Source of the DNA: JBBDMC01 sp963826055
Lineage (GTDB): Bacteria; Pseudomonadota; Alphaproteobacteria; Rhizobiales; Kaistiaceae
Assembly: GCA_963826055.1 (NCBI GenBank)
Contig: CAWGVO010000009.1
Span: 248,001-312,000, forward strand
Length of the DNA: 64,000 nt
Reading direction: 5' to 3'
The translations under genes were made by a program, and so were the position numbers. A model generated the notes under the pieces. The model was given only the letters and a program-made list of their open reading frames with translations. It was not told where the DNA came from and did no database searches. How positions within the stretch are numbered: position 1 is the first letter of the stretch; the number at the start of each line of letters is the position of its first letter. Below are positions 1 to 8,415 of this stretch, one piece after another.

Positions 1-219
1 GTCAACAACTCGCTCATTGAGACGAGTTACCGGCGCATCCACAACTATCTGCGCATCCTGCGCCTCGATCGCAAGCTGACGCCGCCGCTAGCTCTGCGCT
101 CGCTGCGCGAACACATCGCGATCATCGAGGCCTGCCGCCGCCGAAACGCCGCCGAAGCGCAATCCGCAGTGCAGACCCACTTCGCTAACGCCATGCAGCG
201 CAACATGGGCCTGTACTAG
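1..219 (+). CDS. GntR-family regulator, FCD domain, C-terminal end (cut by window start)
   Basis: The window opens inside an open frame read from base 1 that runs 72 codons to a TAG stop at 217-219. The peptide contains HNYLRILRL and then REHIAIIEACRRRNAAEAQSAV, the pattern of the last helices of the FCD ligand-binding domain of FadR-subgroup GntR repressors (a conserved His plus the 'I..A...r...A' helix before the final His). The winged-helix part lies upstream of the window. The downstream aldo/keto reductase is on the same strand, and a palindrome sits between them, so this repressor may control that gene. Family call is good; ligand unknown. Confidence 0.8.
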   Translation, partial: VNNSLIETSYRRIHNYLRILRLDRKLTPPLALRSLREHIAIIEACRRRNAAEAQSAVQTHFANAMQRNMGLY

Positions 220-569
220 GGAACCCGTCGCGCGAGCGGCCAAGGGATTGTCCGGGACGCAGACTGCAGCCGACAAGGCTATCCCGTCGCCCGATCCCCG
301 CACGGCGCTCAACACTCAGATCGAACCGTGATCGATGTCGCCCACACGTCACAGGACCGGATCGCGCGCCGCGATTGGTCGCGACCAGAACCAACTCCTT
401 CATCTCACGCATCTCGGGAGCGCAGGTCCCGAGCGCGATTGTCAAAATTGGCGCCCGCCGTAGTTTCGATGCAGAATGAGCCCGCATTCACAAGCGTTGG
501 AGGCTCGGCCGTCTGGACCTTCGTCTGCCAAACGTGTTCCAACTTCTGACGGCGAGTTGGAAGGGACAA
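220..569. other. Intergenic region between regulator tail and aldo/keto reductase
   Basis: About 350 bases without a convincing gene. Short frames on both strands have no recognisable family. The only structure I see is the 12-base perfect palindrome at 376-387, listed separately, and a GGAAGG ribosome-binding site at 559-564 for the next gene. Confidence 0.6.
376..387. promoter_or_regulatory. Palindrome TGGTCGCGACCA, candidate GntR/FadR operator
   Basis: TGGTCG-CGACCA is a perfect 12-base palindrome, about 180 bases upstream of the aldo/keto reductase start. It resembles the TGGT...ACCA half-site pattern bound by FadR-type GntR proteins, and such a regulator ends just upstream. Operator function is inferred. 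Confidence 0.4.
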
Positions 570-1562
570 ATGGACAAGCGACAGGTCGGGCGCACCGGGT
601 TGATGATCGACGTTCTTGGTTTGGGGGGTGCGCCGCTTGGCGGGAACTTCGTCGACCTCGATTACGCGCAAGCTGCCCAATTGATCCAGGCCGCCAAGGA
701 CGCCGGCATCCGATATTTCGATACTGCCCCCTGGTATGGCTTCGGACGGTCCGAGCGTGTCATGGGCGACATGCTACGCGGCACGGACTACGTGCTTTCA
801 GACAAGGTCGGGCGGCTTCTCGCGCCGGGCGCGGTGGAAAACCCGATGGACTACGGCATGATCGATCCGCTGCCGTTTCACGTCGTGTACGACTATGGCT
901 ACGATGCGATCATGCGGGCATACGAGGACAGCCTGCAGCGCCTCGGGCTGGACCGGATCGACATCCTTCTGGTGCACGACATCGGCACTTTCCAGCATGG
1001 CGATGAAAACATCCGCCACTTTAGGGATCTGGCCGAGGGTGGCTACCGCGCGATGGACGCACTTCGCAAGTCCGGTCAGATCAAGGCGATCGGGCTCGGC
1101 GTGAACGAAAACCAGGTCTGCCTGGATGCGCTCGGCATCGGACACTGGGACGTGTTTCTGCTCGCTGGCCGCTACACACTTCTCGAGCAGACGCCGGTGG
1201 ACTCCTTGTTCCCGGCCTGTCGTGCCGCAGGCACAACGATCATCTGCGGTGGGCCCTTCAACTCTGGTATTCTCGTGGGGCGCCAGATGTGGAACTACAC
1301 CACGGCCCCGGCCGAAGTCATCGACAAGGCGCGCGCGCTCGGCGCTGCGGCCGATGAATTCTCTATCCCGCTTCCTGCCGCTGCGCTGCAGTTCCCGCTT
1401 GGCAACGATATCGTGACGTCGGTCATTCCGGGTCCGCGTGACAAGAGCGAGCTTCAACAGATCCTCGACTGGTTCGACACGCCAATTCCGGGCGAGTTTT
1501 GGGCCGCGCTGAAATCAAGAGGTTTGATGGAAGATGGTGTGCCCGAACCGATCGGGTCCTGA
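570..1562 (+). CDS. Aldo/keto reductase (D-threo-aldose 1-dehydrogenase-like)
   Basis: A 330-residue cytosolic NAD(P)-dependent oxidoreductase of the aldo/keto reductase superfamily, a TIM barrel. The catalytic tetrad is complete: Asp51 and Tyr56 in FDTAPWYG, Lys79 in SDKVG and His136 in LLVHD. Overall pattern (GLGGAPLGG near the N-terminus, VIPGPR near the C-terminus) is closest to the aldose-dehydrogenase/pyridoxal-dehydrogenase branch, which oxidises sugars such as L-fucose or D-arabinose. I chose the ATG at 570 because GGAAGG precedes it at a suitable distance and the conserved region starts there; an in-frame ATG at 534 would add 12 unconserved residues. Convergent with the sulfatase operon downstream. 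Substrate not determinable. Confidence 0.85.
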   Translation: MDKRQVGRTGLMIDVLGLGGAPLGGNFVDLDYAQAAQLIQAAKDAGIRYFDTAPWYGFGRSERVMGDMLRGTDYVLSDKVGRLLAPGAVENPMDYGMIDPLPFHVVYDYGYDAIMRAYEDSLQRLGLDRIDILLVHDIGTFQHGDENIRHFRDLAEGGYRAMDALRKSGQIKAIGLGVNENQVCLDALGIGHWDVFLLAGRYTLLEQTPVDSLFPACRAAGTTIICGGPFNSGILVGRQMWNYTTAPAEVIDKARALGAAADEFSIPLPAAALQFPLGNDIVTSVIPGPRDKSELQQILDWFDTPIPGEFWAALKSRGLMEDGVPEPIGS

Positions 1563-1595
1563 CAGGCATCGACACACTTGCCGACCAACCAGGGC

Positions 1596-3050
1596 TCAGG
1601 AAAAACGCGGCGCCTCGCCGGGCGCCGGCGTATAGGGATAGCTGCCACGCTTGAGGATGGCCTCGACACCGCCGAGTTCGACGACGCGCCGCTCCTGGTC
1701 TTCGAATGCCTGCTCGGAAACCTTTACCGGATCGCAGATCGCGCGGAGCCGCCTGTCGCCTTCCGCGATCGCTGCCTCGTTGCCGCGAGCAACTGCAAGG
1801 TCCTGCGTCTCCAGAGGGTCAGCCTCCAGGTCGAAGAGCTGTGGCCGATAGCCCTCGTAGTGAACGTATTTGTAGCGGCCGAACCGGACCATGAAGATGC
1901 CGGTCATCGCGCCGACAGCGTGATACTCGCTGAACACCGTCCGGTCGGCCTCTTCGCCGTTGAGCAGGCGCAGGAGCGAGGTGCCGGGGAGCCGCCGCTC
2001 CTCGGCCGTGCGCTTCTCTCCAACCGCTTCAACAATCGTCGGGTAGGCATCAACCAATGAGACCGGTGTCGACACACGCTTGCCACTGGGTATCCCGGGT
2101 CCTTTGACAATGAGCGGCACGCCTACCGCCTCCTCATACATGTTCGACTTGCCCCAGAAGGTGCGCGTGCCAAGGTTATCGCCATGGTCGCTCGTGTAGA
2201 TGACGAGAGTGTCGTCCTCGAGGCCCGCCTCCGCGAGCGCCCCGAGCACCCGGCCGATATTGTCATCGAGAAACGAGACCATTCCGTAGTACGCGGCAAC
2301 AGCAGTCCGGATGTGACCCTCGTCGCGGAAATGATCTTCGTAATTCTGGACCTCGCGCAATCTCTTCAGGACCGGGTGATCCGGAAAATCCCCCGGATCG
2401 CGCAGACGCGGTAAAGGCAGCTTTTCGAGGTCGTAAAGTTCGAAGAACTCCGGTGGCGCCACCAGCGGAAAGTGCGGGCAGACGAAAGACACGAACAGGC
2501 ACCACGGTCTGCCGGTGGGCCGATCAGCCACGGCCCGTAGCCACGCGATCGTCTGGTCGCGGATGTCGCGGTCGTATCGCAGGTATGTCGAGTCGCCCGC
2601 GCCGGCGTCGCCGGCCAACTGGTTGGTGCTTTCGCGTGGCGGTGGCGGGCGGCGCAGCATGCCCTGCACGTCGCCCTCGCCTCCCAGCACGTGGAGCGGA
2701 AGGATCTCGTTGTCGAAGCCGTTCGGATCGTTGCTGCCACGGTAGTGCAACTTCCCGATTGAATCGCAGCGGTGTCCCGTATCGTGGAGTCGGTGCCCCC
2801 ACGACGCCGGCGTTCCATGGTAGGGAAAGGCATTGTCCCAGCAGCCGATCACATGGACGTAACGGCCGGTGGCGAAGCTGGCACGGCTCGGCACGCAAAT
2901 AGGACAATTGCAATACGCGCTCTCGAACGTCGTCCCTCGCGCCGCCAGTCCGTCAAGGGTCGGTGTCCGAACCACGTCGTTGCCGTAGGCACCGAGAACG
3001 CGACGGCTGTGCTCGTCGGACATGATGAATAGAACGTTGTGTCCTGCCAT
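1596..3050 (-). CDS. Sulfatase (arylsulfatase/choline-sulfatase family)
   Basis: A 484-residue type I sulfatase of the alkaline-phosphatase superfamily that hydrolyses sulfate esters. The N-terminal metal-binding SDEH (Asp12, Glu13) and the formylglycine motif C-V-P-S-R (Cys52) are present; Cys52 would be oxidised to formylglycine by a separate enzyme. Further metal ligands appear as SDHGDN. No signal peptide is visible, so it probably acts in the cytosol. The open frame extends upstream to 3119, overlapping the ATPase gene, but MAGHN at 3050 is the better start since the conserved strand begins there and it lies 19 bases after the ATPase stop. It is the last gene of a four-gene importer operon, which suggests that the importer brings in its sulfate-ester substrate. 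The exact substrate is unknown; choline sulfate is only one possibility. Confidence 0.87.
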   Translation of the reverse strand: MAGHNVLFIMSDEHSRRVLGAYGNDVVRTPTLDGLAARGTTFESAYCNCPICVPSRASFATGRYVHVIGCWDNAFPYHGTPASWGHRLHDTGHRCDSIGKLHYRGSNDPNGFDNEILPLHVLGGEGDVQGMLRRPPPPRESTNQLAGDAGAGDSTYLRYDRDIRDQTIAWLRAVADRPTGRPWCLFVSFVCPHFPLVAPPEFFELYDLEKLPLPRLRDPGDFPDHPVLKRLREVQNYEDHFRDEGHIRTAVAAYYGMVSFLDDNIGRVLGALAEAGLEDDTLVIYTSDHGDNLGTRTFWGKSNMYEEAVGVPLIVKGPGIPSGKRVSTPVSLVDAYPTIVEAVGEKRTAEERRLPGTSLLRLLNGEEADRTVFSEYHAVGAMTGIFMVRFGRYKYVHYEGYRPQLFDLEADPLETQDLAVARGNEAAIAEGDRRLRAICDPVKVSEQAFEDQERRVVELGGVEAILKRGSYPYTPAPGEAPRFS

Positions 3051-3069
3051 GGCGTTGCTTTTCTGTGGC

Positions 3070-4182
3070 TCAATCGGGTGGTGAATCGGATTCGGTAACG
3101 GGGTTGCCACCTGCTGCATCCCGCATCAGCACGCACTCGGCGATCGGCACGGCGAGAAGCACCTTGCTGCCCACTTCGCGTATTCCGCGGCGATCGCCCT
3201 GGACTCTGATGATGCTGCCGCCGATATCCACCTGATAGTCGACGATATTGCCGAGGAACGTCGCTTCAATGATCGTGCCGTTGAGATGATTGTCGCCGGT
3301 CGCCGTTTCGCTTGCGAAAACGAAAGCTTCGGGCCGGATGGCGACGGTCCCTTTTGTCCCGGCGGTATCCTCCCGCGCCACCGCCGTCAGGCAATGCTCG
3401 CCGACAAGAACGATCGCCTTCCCTCCCACGCTCTCGGTCACGGTTCCAGGGAGCCGGTTCACCAACCCCATGAAATCCGCCACGAACAGGTTCGCCGGCC
3501 GTTCGTATACGTCGCGCGGCGACCCCACCTGTTGCACGGCACCGTGGTTGAAAACGGCGATGCGGTCGGAGAGCGCCATCGCCTCGGCCTGATCATGGGT
3601 GACGTAGATGAAGGTGATGCCCGTGCGGCGCTGGAGATTCTTCAGCTCCGAGCGCATGCGTTCGCGCAGCTTGGCATCGAGATTGGAGAGCGGCTCATCG
3701 AGCAGCAGGATCGATGGTTCGACGACCAGCGACCGGGCAAGCGCGACGCGCTGCTGCTGGCCGCCGCTCAGCTGCCCCGGGTGGCGGTCTTCCAGCCCTT
3801 CCAGCCCGACGGCGGCCAGTACCTGGTCGACCCGCGCCTTCCTGCCGGCGTTGTCGACGCCGGTGTATCGCAGACCGAATGCCACGTTCTGCAAGACCGA
3901 CATGTGCGGCCAGACGGCGTAGTTCTGGAACACCATGCCCATGCGGCGCCGCTCGGGCGGCACGGTGTCGAGCGGCGACGAAAGAACCTCACCGTTGACG
4001 GTGATGGTGCCGGCATCTGGCGTCAGAAACCCGGCCATCAGTCGGAGCGTCGTCGTCTTCCCGCACCCCGAGGGCCCGAGAAGCGTGACGAACTCCTTCT
4101 CCTCGATGGCGATGTCGATCCCTGACAGCGCCGGAAAGGAGCCAAAATGCTTGCTCAGCCCCTTGATCTCAATATGGGCCAT
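3070..4182 (-). CDS. ABC transporter ATP-binding protein (iron(III)/spermidine type)
   Basis: A 370-residue ATPase subunit powering a periplasmic-binding-protein importer. Walker A GPSGCGKT is at residues 36-43, the signature LSGGQQQR and Walker B LLLDEP follow in order, then the switch His in VTHDQAEA. A C-terminal TOBE-like domain occupies about residues 280-360, as in the PotA/FbpC/UgpC group. GAGGCG precedes the ATG. It starts 9 bases after the permease stop and is followed closely by the sulfatase, so all four genes are probably one transcript. The family assignment is firm; the transported solute is inferred only from the neighbouring sulfatase. Confidence 0.9.
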   Translation of the reverse strand: MAHIEIKGLSKHFGSFPALSGIDIAIEEKEFVTLLGPSGCGKTTTLRLMAGFLTPDAGTITVNGEVLSSPLDTVPPERRRMGMVFQNYAVWPHMSVLQNVAFGLRYTGVDNAGRKARVDQVLAAVGLEGLEDRHPGQLSGGQQQRVALARSLVVEPSILLLDEPLSNLDAKLRERMRSELKNLQRRTGITFIYVTHDQAEAMALSDRIAVFNHGAVQQVGSPRDVYERPANLFVADFMGLVNRLPGTVTESVGGKAIVLVGEHCLTAVAREDTAGTKGTVAIRPEAFVFASETATGDNHLNGTIIEATFLGNIVDYQVDIGGSIIRVQGDRRGIREVGSKVLLAVPIAECVLMRDAAGGNPVTESDSPPD

Positions 4183-4191
4183 GCCGCGCCT

Positions 4192-5913
4192 CTAACCCGC
4201 CGGTCCGTCGCCGACAGGGACGATCCGGCTTCGACCCGACAGCCGATCGAGCGGCAGGCTTACCAGCAACGTAACCGCAATCGTAAATACGGCGAGCGCG
4301 GCGACTACCTCAAGCTGACCAAGGTCGTTGAGTCGAAAGATAGCAACCGCGATCGTCTCGGTGCCGCCGGAGTAGAGCAGAATGGTGGCGCTCAACTCGC
4401 TGAGCGCCGGGATGAAGACGAGCAGGAAAGCGATCGCCAGCCCCGGCCGCGCCAGCGGCAGCAGGACGTGCCACAGGGTTGCCAGACGCGAGGCGCCCGA
4501 GATCCGCGCGGCCTCTTCCAGCGACGGATCGATCTGTCGCAGCGTCGCGTTCGCGCTGCGCGCGGCCAGCGGTACGAACCGCGCGACGTAGGCTACCAGC
4601 AGGATCCATATCGTGCCGTAGATGGCGAAGGGGGGCCGGATGAAGGCCAGCAGCACACCGACTGCCATCACCGTTCCCGGCAGCCCGAGCGGCAGGATGG
4701 CGAGATAGTCGAGCAGGCGGCGGCCCCTGGCCTGCGTGCGCAGATCCACATACGCAACAGCGCCGCCGATGATCATGGCGCAGACGCCGGCCGCGGCCGC
4801 GAGGCGGAAACTGTTGAGGATGCCGCGCACGGCGATCTGATTGTTGAACAGTGCCTCGTCAAAGTTGCCGAGCGTGAAATTGCCGGGAGAAATGCCCTCC
4901 ACCCAACTGCGGCTGAAAGAAGCGATGGCCAGCACACCGACCGGCGCCAACGCCGCAAGGAACACGACGGCCACGCAGAACGCGAGCATGACCCACTTCC
5001 AGCCTCCGAGCTGAACCGTCTCGAGCCGCAGTCCGCGACCGCCAACCGTCGTATGCGAGCGCCGATCGAGGTAGGCCCGCTGGAGGATCAGGCCAAAGGC
5101 CGTGAGCAGGACAAGGACAAGCGACAACGCCGATGCCTCCCCCCAGCGCGGAGGATAGCTGCCGATGACGCCATAGATGCGCGTCGGCAGAAACGTGATC
5201 TGCGCCGGCAGACCAAGGAACGCCTGGGGGCCGAACAGCGCCATCGAATCGATCGCCGAGAGCAGCGCGCCGCCGGTGATCGCTGGAGCGACGAGGGGCA
5301 GGTTGACTCGCAGCAGCACCCCTCGGCGGCGGGCACCGAGCAACCGCGCCGCCTCTTCGTACGACGCGTCAACCGAGTTGAGGGCGTTGTGGGTCATGAA
5401 ATAGGTGAACGGGAAAACGTGCATCCCGATCACGAAGATGACGCCGCCCATGCTGAAGATATCGATGGGGCCGCGCGTGCCACCGGTAACCAGTTGAAGG
5501 GCACGATTGAAGTAGCCCGCATCGGGTCCCAACAGGATGATATAGGCGATCGCTGTCAGGTAAGGTGGCGTGATGTACGCGAGCGCGACCAACGCCTGCA
5601 TGGTCCGCCGCAGCGGCATGTCGCTCCGCGCCGTCGCCCAGGCGAGCGGAACGCCGACCACGACACTGACCACGCCCGCGCCGAACGCAAGGACCAGCGT
5701 GTTGATCAACGGCAGGAAATTCTGCGCCCGAGTGTAGACCCGCGCCAGATAGCCGAGTTGCACGCCGCCTGGGACTCCGAACGCCGCCATGAAAAGCCAC
5801 AGCAACGGATACCCCACGATGACAAGGAGCAGCCCGATCGCAAACGCGAATACGAGCGTGCTCCCGTCAATGTGGTGACGGCGGCGCAGCGCGATCTCCA
5901 CCGGCCTCGCCAC
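4192..5913 (-). CDS. ABC transporter permease, fused two-domain (FbpB-like)
   Basis: A 573-residue inner-membrane protein with about twelve hydrophobic segments in two homologous halves. Each half carries a permease coupling motif of the EAA type: EEAARLLGARRRG in the first half and EEAARISGASRLA in the second. This duplicated layout is typical of iron(III)-type importers such as FbpB/SfuB, where one polypeptide makes both membrane halves. Translation appears to start at a GTG (5913). It lies between the binding-protein gene (55-base gap) and the ATPase gene (9-base gap). A long open frame on the opposite strand across this gene is rich in charged residues and is a shadow. Confidence 0.9.
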   Translation of the reverse strand: MARPVEIALRRRHHIDGSTLVFAFAIGLLLVIVGYPLLWLFMAAFGVPGGVQLGYLARVYTRAQNFLPLINTLVLAFGAGVVSVVVGVPLAWATARSDMPLRRTMQALVALAYITPPYLTAIAYIILLGPDAGYFNRALQLVTGGTRGPIDIFSMGGVIFVIGMHVFPFTYFMTHNALNSVDASYEEAARLLGARRRGVLLRVNLPLVAPAITGGALLSAIDSMALFGPQAFLGLPAQITFLPTRIYGVIGSYPPRWGEASALSLVLVLLTAFGLILQRAYLDRRSHTTVGGRGLRLETVQLGGWKWVMLAFCVAVVFLAALAPVGVLAIASFSRSWVEGISPGNFTLGNFDEALFNNQIAVRGILNSFRLAAAAGVCAMIIGGAVAYVDLRTQARGRRLLDYLAILPLGLPGTVMAVGVLLAFIRPPFAIYGTIWILLVAYVARFVPLAARSANATLRQIDPSLEEAARISGASRLATLWHVLLPLARPGLAIAFLLVFIPALSELSATILLYSGGTETIAVAIFRLNDLGQLEVVAALAVFTIAVTLLVSLPLDRLSGRSRIVPVGDGPAG

Positions 5914-5968
5914 GACTACTGATCCATCTCAGACAAGCCGCATCGATTGTCGGAGGCGCGACTCCGGT

Positions 5969-7027
5969 CTAGATACCCCATTCGCCGCCGAAGACGTCGG
6001 TCATGCGCTGAAGGATATCTGCGCGCCTGGCCTTGTACTCGGCATAGTCGAGCGTCAGCAATTTAATCTTGTCCAGCGGCACGCTGCCCGTCGGCGGGGC
6101 GACATCGGTACGGCTCGAATATTTGCCGCCCTCCACGAGCAGTTCCTGTGCCTCCTTGCCCATCCAGTACTCGTGAAAGAGGAAAGCCGCGTTCGGGCTT
6201 GCTGATCCCTTGACCAGGCCAACGGCTCCCGGCTCGGTGGGCACGCCCTCCGGCGGGTAGAGGTAGTCGGTCGGCTTGCCTTGCTGCTTGGAACGCCAGG
6301 CGATGTTGTCGTTGGTGGCGAAAGCCGCACCGCGCTCGCCGCTCTCCAGCACCTGCGTAACCAGTTGCGGCGATGCGACCCTGATCGGCTGGTTTGCCGC
6401 GAGCGCCTGGAGCAAGTCCCAACCGAGTTGTTTGGCCATCGTGTAAAGGCGCGGCGCCCCGTCGCCGGTGGCGCTGCTGAAGAACGTCAGGCGCCCCTTG
6501 AACGCGGGTTTGGTCAGGTCCTCCCAGCTCTTCGGCGCCTTTTCGCCGCCGAACTCGTTGACGTTGTACTGGATGACACCCTGGGTCAGGCGGTCCGCCA
6601 TCCAGGTTCCGTCGGCATCCTGCAGATCGGGAGAGATCACGGCGGACGCATCGGACTTCTTCTCGAGCAGCAGGCCGCGCTCCTTCATCACCAGCAGGGC
6701 CGCGAGGTCGGATGCGTCCACCATGTCCGCCTGGATACGGCCGGCATCGGCCTCTGCCAGCACTTTCGAAGTCACGTCGGCCGACCCGCCCCGGAAATAC
6801 TCGACGCTGATGCCGTACTTGTCCTTGAACGGTCCCACGATGGCGTCGACGATCTTGGTATCGAGGCTGGTGTACAGCGTCACCTTGCCCTCGGCCTTTG
6901 CCTTGGCGATGTCGACCTCCGACATCATTGTCGGGCCACCGCTTGCAGCCCACGCCGCGCGCCCGCTGAGGACGAACGGCGCGGCTGCCATTCCCTTGAG
7001 AACGGCACGACGTGGCAGTTTCTTCAT
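5969..7027 (-). CDS. ABC transporter substrate-binding protein (iron(III)-type family)
   Basis: A 352-residue exported protein. The N-terminus KKLPRRAVLKG followed by an Ala-rich hydrophobic stretch ending near AWA looks like a signal peptide with a twin Arg, possibly Tat-dependent. The mature part begins with a segment EGKVTLYTSLD, characteristic of the FbpA/SfuA-like cluster that binds iron(III) or small organic anions. The tyrosine pair typical of true iron-binding FbpA is not evident to me, so an organic anion is plausible. GGGAGGG precedes the ATG. First gene of the operon that continues with permease, ATPase and sulfatase, and divergent from the LysR gene. Confidence 0.88.
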   Translation of the reverse strand: MKKLPRRAVLKGMAAAPFVLSGRAAWAASGGPTMMSEVDIAKAKAEGKVTLYTSLDTKIVDAIVGPFKDKYGISVEYFRGGSADVTSKVLAEADAGRIQADMVDASDLAALLVMKERGLLLEKKSDASAVISPDLQDADGTWMADRLTQGVIQYNVNEFGGEKAPKSWEDLTKPAFKGRLTFFSSATGDGAPRLYTMAKQLGWDLLQALAANQPIRVASPQLVTQVLESGERGAAFATNDNIAWRSKQQGKPTDYLYPPEGVPTEPGAVGLVKGSASPNAAFLFHEYWMGKEAQELLVEGGKYSSRTDVAPPTGSVPLDKIKLLTLDYAEYKARRADILQRMTDVFGGEWGI

Positions 7028-7139
7028 GGCCTTCCCTCCCTTTGAAGCTCTCTTTGAAAGCGATGGCTTTCATGCAGCCCTGCCAAAATATTGACGGCCG
7101 CTGGCGAGGGTGGCAAGCACTAACAGGAAGATGAGCGAT

Positions 7140-7160
7140 AACATATGGTAATCGTATGTT
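7140..7160. promoter_or_regulatory. Inverted repeat AACATA-N9-TATGTT over the LysR start codon
   Basis: Arms at 7140-7145 and 7155-7160 are perfectly complementary, and the element contains a T-N11-A core (T7144, A7156), the hallmark of LysR-type binding sites. It covers the ATG of the LysR gene at 7156 and lies 113 bases from the start of the divergent operon. Autoregulation and control of the operon are inferred. Confidence 0.5.
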
Positions 7161-8067
7161 CGACGTCCGAACGATCGACTATTTCCTTACCGTCGTCTCG
7201 CGCGGCTCCCTGAGAGCGGCCGCGCTCGACCTCGGCGTCACTCAGCCGGCTCTGACCAAGGCCATCCGCAAACTCGAGGATTCACTCGGCGCGCCGCTCT
7301 TCGATCGCAGGGCGCGGGGTGTCGTACCGACGGTCTACGGCACCGCGCTTTTGCGTCACGCGCGCGACATGAAGGCAGCTATGGGTGCCGCTCAGGACGA
7401 AGTCGAGGCGCTGCGCTCTGGAAGCGCAGGTCTGGTCAAGATCGGCGCCGGACCATCCTGGCAGGACGCGGTTCTCCCGGAGGCGATCGCTGAACTCCGC
7501 AGCACGCGTCCGGGGGTGCGCGTGCACGTTACAGGCGGAGGCGACGATCAGCTGAAGGAGCAGCTAAAGAGCGGCGCGCTCGACTTTGTCCTCGCCGCCG
7601 TGCCGGAGACGCCGCGTCTGGAACCGGAACTGGTATGGCAGCCACTGCTCGCGGACGAATACTGCGTCATCGCCGATGTCGGCCATCCCTTGCGCCACCG
7701 CAAGGGACCATTGGGACTTGAGGATCTGCTGAACTATCCGTGGATTCTTCCCTCGCCCACCACCCACATGGTGGGCCGTCTACGCCACCTGTTGCAGGCC
7801 GCCGGCCTGCCCCCGCCGGTGCCGGCCATCGAAACCGACGTGATGGCCCTGAAGTTCGCCCTCATGCGCGACAGCGACTATCTCAGCTATCATGCCGCCG
7901 CGCACCTGGCGGCATTCGATCCAAGCTTCCTCAGGCCCCTTGAGGTCGCCGGCGCCAAAGCGGTTCGTCAGGCTGGCCTTATCAACAGACGGGGGATCGA
8001 GTTCGGCCCCGCGGCGCAAGCGCTCATCGGCATTCTGCACCGGCGCTGCGATAGCTTGCGACGTTAG
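7156..8067 (+). CDS. LysR-family transcriptional regulator
   Basis: A 303-residue regulator. Residues 4-62 form the winged helix-turn-helix (TIDYFLTVVSRGSLRAAA... LGVTQPALTKAIRKLE...), followed by the two-lobed effector-binding domain from about residue 90. It is transcribed away from the importer/sulfatase operon, the usual arrangement for a LysR activator of the neighbouring operon. The ATG at 7156 is the first possible start in frame (an in-frame TGA lies at 7132), yet no Shine-Dalgarno sequence is placed for it: AGGAAG at 7125-7130 directly abuts a six-codon frame ATG(7131)-TAA(7151) instead. The inducer is probably the transported compound or a product. Confidence 0.9.
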   Translation: MFDVRTIDYFLTVVSRGSLRAAALDLGVTQPALTKAIRKLEDSLGAPLFDRRARGVVPTVYGTALLRHARDMKAAMGAAQDEVEALRSGSAGLVKIGAGPSWQDAVLPEAIAELRSTRPGVRVHVTGGGDDQLKEQLKSGALDFVLAAVPETPRLEPELVWQPLLADEYCVIADVGHPLRHRKGPLGLEDLLNYPWILPSPTTHMVGRLRHLLQAAGLPPPVPAIETDVMALKFALMRDSDYLSYHAAAHLAAFDPSFLRPLEVAGAKAVRQAGLINRRGIEFGPAAQALIGILHRRCDSLRR

Positions 8068-8415
8068 TTTGGCCATGGCCATGGCCGCGACCGCGAGCCT
8101 GCGTGATCATTCTTGACCGCTCCGAGCAACGCGGCCGCTCTGAGCGAGGCGACAGTTCGGGATGGTGGTTTGCCAATGAGATGGTGGTCCGCTGGTTTCA
8201 GCCCAAGCCATCCGCCTCAGCGCGTCATGCTGGCAATCATTCAATCAGGGCTTCTCAAGCATACTCAAGACCGGCGCAATGCTGTGTCAAAGCCCTGTCC
8301 GCCGGCGGCAAAGTGTAGCCGCCTATATCACGATGGCACCTGTCATAGGCTTCACGAATCACGGCATGTCAAATCGGCCAGACTCCGCTAATGGTAGATA
8401 AGAAGCTGGGGAACG
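8068..8415. other. Intergenic region between convergent LysR and GntR genes
   Basis: About 350 bases between two converging genes. I see no coding family, no clear terminator hairpin and no tandem repeat beyond a short ggccatggccatggcc stretch near 8072. Confidence 0.5.

Noticed and set aside
3051..3119. Longer N-terminus for the sulfatase
   Set aside because: The extra 23 residues lie inside the ATPase gene end and show no signal peptide or conservation; the ATG at 3050 begins the conserved strand.
4147..5922. A 591-codon plus-strand open frame opposite the permease gene
   Set aside because: Its product is almost entirely Arg, Asp, Gln and His, with no fold-like pattern; it is the shadow of the hydrophobic permease on the other strand in GC-rich DNA.
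8068..8110. Tandem ggccat repeats as a regulatory repeat
   Set aside because: Only two to three short units right after a stop codon; this is within chance for GC-rich DNA.
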